A stretch of 8,005 bases of DNA, taken from assembly GCA_903928955.1 (NCBI GenBank), contig CAIYTD010000047.1:1-8005 (forward strand). Reading direction: 5' to 3'. The position numbers were made by a program, and so were the translations under genes. Under the pieces are notes generated by a model. That model did no database searches and was not told the DNA's origin. It saw only the letters and a list, made by a program, of their open reading frames with translations. Positions 6,658-8,005 of the stretch are shown one piece after another; the stretch's first letter is position 1, and every line of letters starts with the position of its first letter. Source of the stretch: Oligoflexia bacterium (GTDB lineage Bacteria; Bdellovibrionota; UBA1018).

Positions 6658-6722
6658 AGCCTTTCGGGTGTGAAAGGCCCTCACGGGGAATCTCCTTCGT
6701 TTACGGAGGGCAGGACATCAAC
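6640..6722 (+). ncRNA. IS200/IS605-type right end with omega-RNA-like 3' scaffold
   Basis: Two hairpins lie in tandem. GCCTTTC/GAAAGGC (6659-6665 with 6672-6678) is a perfect 7-bp stem with loop GGGTGT. CCTTCG/CGGAGG (6694-6699 with 6704-6709) has a TTTA loop. The order GAATC-hairpin-GGGCAGGACATCAAC is the architecture I know from IS605 right ends, where AGG.TGTCAA(C) is the usual terminus; the ISDra2 omega-RNA scaffold likewise ends in TCAAC. The element would end at 6722, and the bases after it (ATTTACTTTCTATGCC) would be the guide. Since tnpB here is only a remnant, the RNA could act only with a TnpB supplied from elsewhere. Confidence 0.5.
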
Positions 6723-6761
6723 ATTTACTTTCTATGCCAATTGAGAAACGATAGACAGGTT

Positions 6762-7706
6762 ATGACAATACTTCCATTTCGATCAGATCAAAAACTCACC
6801 GATGTGCTTGCTCACCAAAAATTTACATTGTCTGCGGAAATCATTCCTCCTCGAAATGGATCAGAACAAGAAAAGGTACTGAAGCAAATTGAAATATTAA
6901 TTCAAGCAGGCGCACAATTCTTAGCAGTCACCAAAGGTGCAGGAGGAAGCCTGCGAGGCGGAAGTCTCCCTATCGCACAAGCTATTAAGGAAAGATTTTC
7001 TATCCCCTGCATCGCTCACTTTACTTGCCGGGATCTGACACCTATGGAAGTAGAAAATCACCTCATGGACCATCATTATTTTGGAATTCGAAACATCTTA
7101 GCCCTTCGAGGTGACCCCCCGGATGGACAGCCTCATTGGCAAGCCCGCGAAGGAGGTTATCACTACGCCTATCAACTCATCGAGCAGATCCGAAAATTGA
7201 ATCAGGGAACTTACCTTTCTCGACCCTTTGGACCCTCTGCAGAAAGCTCTTTTCCAACTGATTTTTGTATTGGAGCAGCAGCTTATCCCGATCACCCCAA
7301 TGAAAAAGAGCGCATCGACTTTTTTCAAATGAAAGTACAAGCAGGCGCAGAGTTTGGAATGACGGACATGCTTTTTGATCCCGAATCCTACGCGAGGTTT
7401 GTAGAACTTTGCCAAAAGCAGAAAATCTCTATCCCTCTTTTACCAGGAACCCGCCTCCTCAAAAGCCGACCCCATGCCCTGAAAATGATCGCGAAATTTA
7501 AAACACATATTCCTCGTGAAACTCTTGAAAGCCTTCCCGAACTCGAAGGTCCTGATGGAATCACTCGGGGCTTAGAGCTTTTCATGAAGTTCACCGAAAA
7601 ATTACAATCTTATGGCGCTCCGGGCGTGCATCTTTACGTCATATCTGATACACAGGTTTCCTCCACCGCATTCAGAAGGTTAGTAGATGCCGGGGTGGCG
7701 AAATAG
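6762..7706 (+). CDS. metF: 5,10-methylenetetrahydrofolate reductase
   Basis: The protein is 314 residues, slightly longer than E. coli MetF (296). It reduces methylene-THF to methyl-THF with FAD, supplying the methyl group for methionine synthesis; it is cytoplasmic. The TIM-barrel markers are in order: catalytic Glu26 in SAEIIPPR, VTKGAGG (56-62), HFTC (86-89), ALRGDPP with Asp118 (equivalent to E. coli Asp120), AAAYPDHPNE (172-181), and TDMLFDPESY. In that last block Asp202 occupies the place of the folate-binding Gln183 of E. coli (ITQFFFD). The ATG at 6762 is preferred: an in-frame TTG at 6741 would begin only 18 nt after the IS605-type end. The ribosome binding site is poor (ACAGG, about 2 nt spacing). 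The last five codons and the TAG lie inside the downstream tRNA-Leu gene. Confidence 0.93.
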   Translation: MTILPFRSDQKLTDVLAHQKFTLSAEIIPPRNGSEQEKVLKQIEILIQAGAQFLAVTKGAGGSLRGGSLPIAQAIKERFSIPCIAHFTCRDLTPMEVENHLMDHHYFGIRNILALRGDPPDGQPHWQAREGGYHYAYQLIEQIRKLNQGTYLSRPFGPSAESSFPTDFCIGAAAYPDHPNEKERIDFFQMKVQAGAEFGMTDMLFDPESYARFVELCQKQKISIPLLPGTRLLKSRPHALKMIAKFKTHIPRETLESLPELEGPDGITRGLELFMKFTEKLQSYGAPGVHLYVISDTQVSSTAFRRLVDAGVAK

Positions 7707-7777
7707 GTAGACGCACAGGACTTAAAATCCTGCGATTCGAAAGAGTCGTACCGGTTCGATTCCGGTCCTCGGCACCA
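7689..7777 (+). tRNA. tRNA-Leu(UAA), CCA encoded
   Basis: A complete class II tRNA. The acceptor GCCGGGG (7689-7695) pairs with CCTCGGC (7767-7773) with one G-T wobble, followed by discriminator A and CCA. The anticodon stem is CAGGA/TCCTG around loop CTTAAAA, anticodon TAA at 7723-7725. The long variable arm CGATTC-GAAA-GAGTCG (7733-7748) and the T-arm ACCGG-TTCGATT-CCGGT are intact. It shares 18 bp with the 3' end of metF on the same strand, so it is probably released from, or transcribed within, the metF message. No terminator is clear downstream. Confidence 0.97.
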
Positions 7778-7891
7778 TTATGTACAAGATAGAACAATAC
7801 CTTCTTGTTTATTCGAGATAGAGCCCCTAATTGGGTAAACGTGTTTCGAATCATTTCTAATTTTTCCTATCCGTGCAGGCAGATCGAGATA
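7778..7891. other. Gene-free spacer downstream of tRNA-Leu
   Basis: I see no gene, convincing terminator or repeat. The short frame antisense to the tRNA is an artefact. CCC-CTAATT-GGG near 7825 is too weak to call a terminator. Confidence 0.5.
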
Positions 7892-7922
7892 CCTGAGACT
7901 CCCCACTGCTAAAGCAGGGGGG
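7892..7922 (-). mobile_element. Second IS200/IS605-type right end with TTTA-loop hairpin
   Basis: On the minus strand the order is GAACCC, then a hairpin with CTGC-TTTA-GCAG and flanking CCCC/GGGG (one bulged base), then GGGGAGTCTCAGG. This parallels the right end at 6690-6722 in opposite orientation. The terminus (TCTCAGG rather than TGTCAA) differs from the commonest form, so the exact end near 7892 is approximate. Confidence 0.45.
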
Positions 7923-8004
7923 TTCTAAAGAGAAATTCCATTTGACTCTCTTGGACTCTCATTCTAGGCGTTAAGCCCAGTTTTACAGCATTCCAAGTCT
8001 TATC
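7909..8004 (-). CDS. tnpB: Probable TnpB C-terminus (partial, enters from the right edge)
   Basis: A minus-strand frame is open from the edge to a TAG at 7909-7911, which lies in the loop of the right-end hairpin. The 31 visible residues include WNAVKLGLTPRMRVQESQME. This is loosely compatible with TnpB tails of the form NACG..V.PR...KQE, but no catalytic or zinc motif is inside the window. Its position, ending within the hairpin, is typical of tnpB genes overlapping their guide RNA. Whether the rest of the gene is intact cannot be seen here. Confidence 0.4.
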   Translation of the reverse strand, partial: DKTWNAVKLGLTPRMRVQESQMEFLFRTPLL

Positions 8005-8005
8005 A

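Noticed and set aside
7672..7854. Minus-strand frame reading GAEDRNRTGT across the tRNA-Leu
   Set aside because: It is the antisense of the tRNA gene. This kind of peptide is a familiar spurious annotation opposite tRNA-Leu, and there is no ribosome binding site or coding context.
1..8005. CRISPR array or long direct repeats
   Set aside because: Reading through the window I saw no regularly spaced repeats of 20 bp or more.

Overview
The window comes from a bacterial chromosome of moderately low GC content. The signal-peptide-bearing acylase suggests a Gram-negative cell. I cannot place the lineage: no rRNA is present, and the HU, MetF and acylase genes are too widely distributed to decide it.

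Layout. (1) Bases 3-1190, plus strand: the 3' part of a polytopic GT-C-type glycosyltransferase. It runs in from the left edge and converges, 6 bp apart, on the next cluster. (2) Bases 1197-1869, minus strand: a small cluster reading leftwards. It holds a 20-residue lysine/alanine peptide with a perfect ribosome binding site, a twin-CDGSH iron-sulfur protein, and an HU-family nucleoid protein. (3) Bases about 1946-2210, minus strand: a decayed C-terminus of an IS200/IS605 TnpB. Next to it is a cluster of AGTAG/CTACT inverted repeats. (4) Bases 2296-2922, plus strand: a broken gene for a small exported protein. It carries three frameshifts, all in the same direction and all in homopolymers, plus an in-frame stop. 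(5) Bases 2926-6200, minus strand: a translationally coupled pair, an alpha/beta hydrolase followed by a penicillin/acyl-homoserine-lactone acylase-type Ntn hydrolase. (6) Bases 6234-6761: noncoding, with two hairpins, a promoter-like site and the degenerate right end of an IS605-type element. (7) Bases 6762-7777, plus strand: metF, whose last five codons and stop lie inside a tRNA-Leu(UAA) gene. (8) Bases 7778-8005: a second IS605-type right end on the minus strand, with the tail of what looks like tnpB running off the window.

How it fits together. The housekeeping parts are one-carbon metabolism (MetF), a tRNA, a nucleoid protein and an iron-sulfur protein. The hydrolase-acylase pair probably acts on an ester and an amide substrate in cytoplasm and periplasm respectively. 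The accessory character comes from three IS605/TnpB traces. Two of them point inward at the metF-tRNA block from both sides, each ending in a TTTA-loop hairpin typical of the 3' end of a TnpB guide RNA (omega-RNA). I found no CRISPR array and no complete new defence system. The best candidates for a second look are the inward-facing guide-RNA-like ends, the metF/tRNA overlap, the 20-residue basic peptide, and the homopolymer-frameshifted exported protein.
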